Below are positions 5,340-6,762 of a stretch of 6,762 bases of DNA, piece after piece. Origin of the DNA: Rhodospirillales bacterium (GTDB lineage: Bacteria > Pseudomonadota > Alphaproteobacteria > Rhodospirillales > UBA2165); contig JABMOP010000490.1 in assembly GCA_013204125.1 (NCBI GenBank), positions 1-6,762 of the forward strand, read 5' to 3'. Made by a program: the position numbers and the translations under genes. The notes beneath the pieces are model-generated. The model searched no databases, was not told where the DNA came from, and saw only the letters and a list, made by a program, of their open reading frames with translations. Each line of letters begins with the position of its first letter. Positions within the stretch are counted from its first letter, which is position 1.

Positions 5340-5825
5340 ATGCAAACGGAAAACCGCATCGAAGCACTTATCACGCCGGTATTGGATGCCATGGGCTATA
5401 ATTTGGTCCGGCTTCAATTATCGGACGCGCCTGACGCCGTCCTGCAGATTATGGCGGAACGCAACGATAATGCGGGTATGGGCGTCGATGATTGCACTAA
5501 AATCAGCCGTGAAGTGTCCGCCATACTCGATGTAGAAGACCCGGTGGACGGTGCCTTCACCTTGGAAGTCAGCTCGCCCGGCATAGATCGTCCGCTGGTT
5601 AAATTGGAAGACTTTGAAAAATTTGCTGGCTTCGATGCCCGTGTGGATTTGAATAAGAATATTTCGGGCCAGCGGAAATTCCGCGGAAAGCTCTTAGGCG
5701 TTTCCGGCGATGCTGTGGAAATTGTTGTTGGCGGCGAGCCTAAGCAATTTTTGTTTTCGCAGATCAGACGGGCGAAATTACTTTTGACAGACGAGCTGCT
5801 GGCAACCGCCGCAACTGAAGAATAA
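5340..5825 (+). CDS. rimP: Ribosome maturation factor RimP
   Basis: RimP binds the 30S subunit and helps its late assembly. From the ATG at 5340 the protein has 161 residues, normal for the family. The N-terminal alpha/beta domain (about 1-85) begins with the typical RIEALITPVLDAMGY and ends with the signature LEVSSPGIDRPL at 75-86. An SH3-like C-terminal domain (about 90-155) includes RKFRGKLLGVSGDAVEIVV. I chose 5340 because family similarity begins there. The in-frame TTG at 5271 lies inside the leader hairpin and adds 23 residues without family resemblance. The Shine-Dalgarno candidate AAGG (5321-5324) is rather far from the ATG at 15 nt. rimP precedes nusA by 10 nt, the standard operon. 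Expression is probably set by the promoter, terminator and hairpin in the 258-nt upstream gap. Confidence 0.95.
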   Translation: MQTENRIEALITPVLDAMGYNLVRLQLSDAPDAVLQIMAERNDNAGMGVDDCTKISREVSAILDVEDPVDGAFTLEVSSPGIDRPLVKLEDFEKFAGFDARVDLNKNISGQRKFRGKLLGVSGDAVEIVVGGEPKQFLFSQIRRAKLLLTDELLATAATEE

Positions 5826-5835
5826 GGCGTTTATT

Positions 5836-6762
5836 ATGGATACGAATGTCGAATCAAGCACGATCTACACCCATCCCGAACTTATCGTGGTGGCCGAAAC
5901 CGTAGCCCGCGAAAAAGGTATAGACCGCGAAGAAGTCTTCGATGCCATGGAGCAGGCAATCCAAAAGGCGGGCCGCTCTAAATACGGTCATGAACATGAT
6001 ATTCGCGCTGAAATTGATCGCAAGTCAGGGGAAATCAGGCTTGCGCGCTTTGTCGAAGTCGCCGAAGAAATTGAAAACGAGATCACGCAAATAACCTTGG
6101 ATCAGGCGCGGGCGCGTAAAGCGGACGCTGAGATCGGGGAATTTCTGGTTGATCCCCTGCCGCCGATTGATTTCGGCCGCATCGCCGCTCAAACCGCCAA
6201 GCAAGTGATTGTCCAAAAAGTGCGCGAAGCCGAGCGCGCCCGCCAGTTCCTGGAATTCAAAGATCGCGTCGGCGAAATTATCAATGGCATGGTGAAGCGG
6301 GTCGAATTTGGCAATGTGATCGTCGATCTTGGCGGCCGCGCGGAAGGCATTATCCGCCGCGACGAAACCATTCCTCGCGAGCATTTCAACAGCGGCGACC
6401 GGGTACGGTCTTATATTTATGACGTGCGTGAAGAGCCGCGTGGACCACAAATTTTCCTGTCACGTAGCCATCCGCAATTTATGGCAAAGCTGTTCACCCA
6501 AGAAGTGCCGGAAATCTATGACGGCATCATCGAGGTCAATTCGGTGGCCCGTGACCCAGGAAGCCGGGCGAAAATCGCCGTAACGTCATCCGACAGCGGC
6601 ATCGACCCGGTAGGCGCCTGCGTCGGTATGCGCGGCTCGCGCGTGCAGGCCGTCGTGAACGAATTGCAGGGCGAGAAGATCGACATCATTCCGTGGTCGC
6701 CGGACATCGCCACCTTCGTGGTGAACGCGCTGGCGCCGGCGGAAGTCGCCAAGGTCGTGCTC
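5836..6762 (+). CDS. nusA: Transcription termination/antitermination factor NusA, 3' end cut by window
   Basis: NusA binds RNA polymerase and nascent RNA and modulates pausing, intrinsic termination and rRNA antitermination. The frame is open for all 309 codons to the window edge; full alphaproteobacterial NusA has about 500 residues, so the rest is outside the window and no damage is implied. Visible parts are the polymerase-binding N-terminal domain (about 15-135, starting near PELIVVAETVAREKGI), the S1 domain (about 147-210, GEIINGMVKRVEFGNVIVDLG to QIFLSRSHP) and KH1 (about 228-300) with GACVGMRGSRVQAVVNEL at 260-277. KH2 and any C-terminal repeats are not seen. The ATG follows rimP by 10 nt with AAGGCG (5824-5829 area) as ribosome-binding site. 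It is likely co-transcribed with rimP and, by family habit, with ylxR and infB downstream. Confidence 0.97.
   Translation, partial: MDTNVESSTIYTHPELIVVAETVAREKGIDREEVFDAMEQAIQKAGRSKYGHEHDIRAEIDRKSGEIRLARFVEVAEEIENEITQITLDQARARKADAEIGEFLVDPLPPIDFGRIAAQTAKQVIVQKVREAERARQFLEFKDRVGEIINGMVKRVEFGNVIVDLGGRAEGIIRRDETIPREHFNSGDRVRSYIYDVREEPRGPQIFLSRSHPQFMAKLFTQEVPEIYDGIIEVNSVARDPGSRAKIAVTSSDSGIDPVGACVGMRGSRVQAVVNELQGEKIDIIPWSPDIATFVVNALAPAEVAKVVL

Noticed and set aside
6025..6450. Minus-strand open frame of 141 codons opposite nusA
   Set aside because: nusA is unambiguous here through its N-terminal and S1 domains.

Overview
The window looks like a core chromosomal segment of an alphaproteobacterium of moderate GC content. 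Hand counts give roughly 54-60% GC in most genes, with two AT-rich patches. The class call rests on gene order: phoH - ybeY - ybeX/corC - lnt - PhrR/PraR-like XRE regulator - trmB - rimP - nusA, all on the plus strand. The first four genes match the ybeZ-ybeY-ybeX-lnt cluster of E. coli. The XRE gene between lnt and the (metK)-trmB pair is typical of alphaproteobacteria. I cannot name a genus.

Layout. Positions 1-209 are AT-rich, atypical sequence that feeds in frame into the C-terminal third of a PhoH-family ATPase (102-494). The upstream part is not PhoH. ybeY (497-1042), ybeX (1039-1968, ATGA overlap) and lnt (1990-3615) follow as a tight operon for rRNA maturation, ribosome-linked function and lipoprotein acylation. 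The last 65 or so codons of lnt are much poorer in GC than the rest. A 122-nt gap with a perfect TATAAT box, a nested inverted repeat and a small hairpin leads into the XRE regulator (3738-4238). metK, which usually follows this regulator in alphaproteobacteria, is absent. In its place is a 150-nt gap that can fold into two good hairpins just ahead of trmB (4389-5081).

Downstream, a 258-nt non-coding stretch holds a promoter-like TTGAAA/TATAAG pair, a perfect 18-bp palindrome followed by T tracts (intrinsic terminator), and a long imperfect hairpin. Then come rimP (5340-5825) and nusA (5836 to the window edge, N-terminal 309 codons). A terminator lying between the apparent promoter and rimP-nusA suggests transcription attenuation of the operon that encodes the termination/antitermination factor NusA.

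The genes are mostly ordinary housekeeping genes. The points worth a second look are the chimeric phoH end, the AT-rich lnt tail, the structured leader where metK is expected, and the rimP-nusA leader. No mobile element, tRNA, rRNA or CRISPR array is visible.
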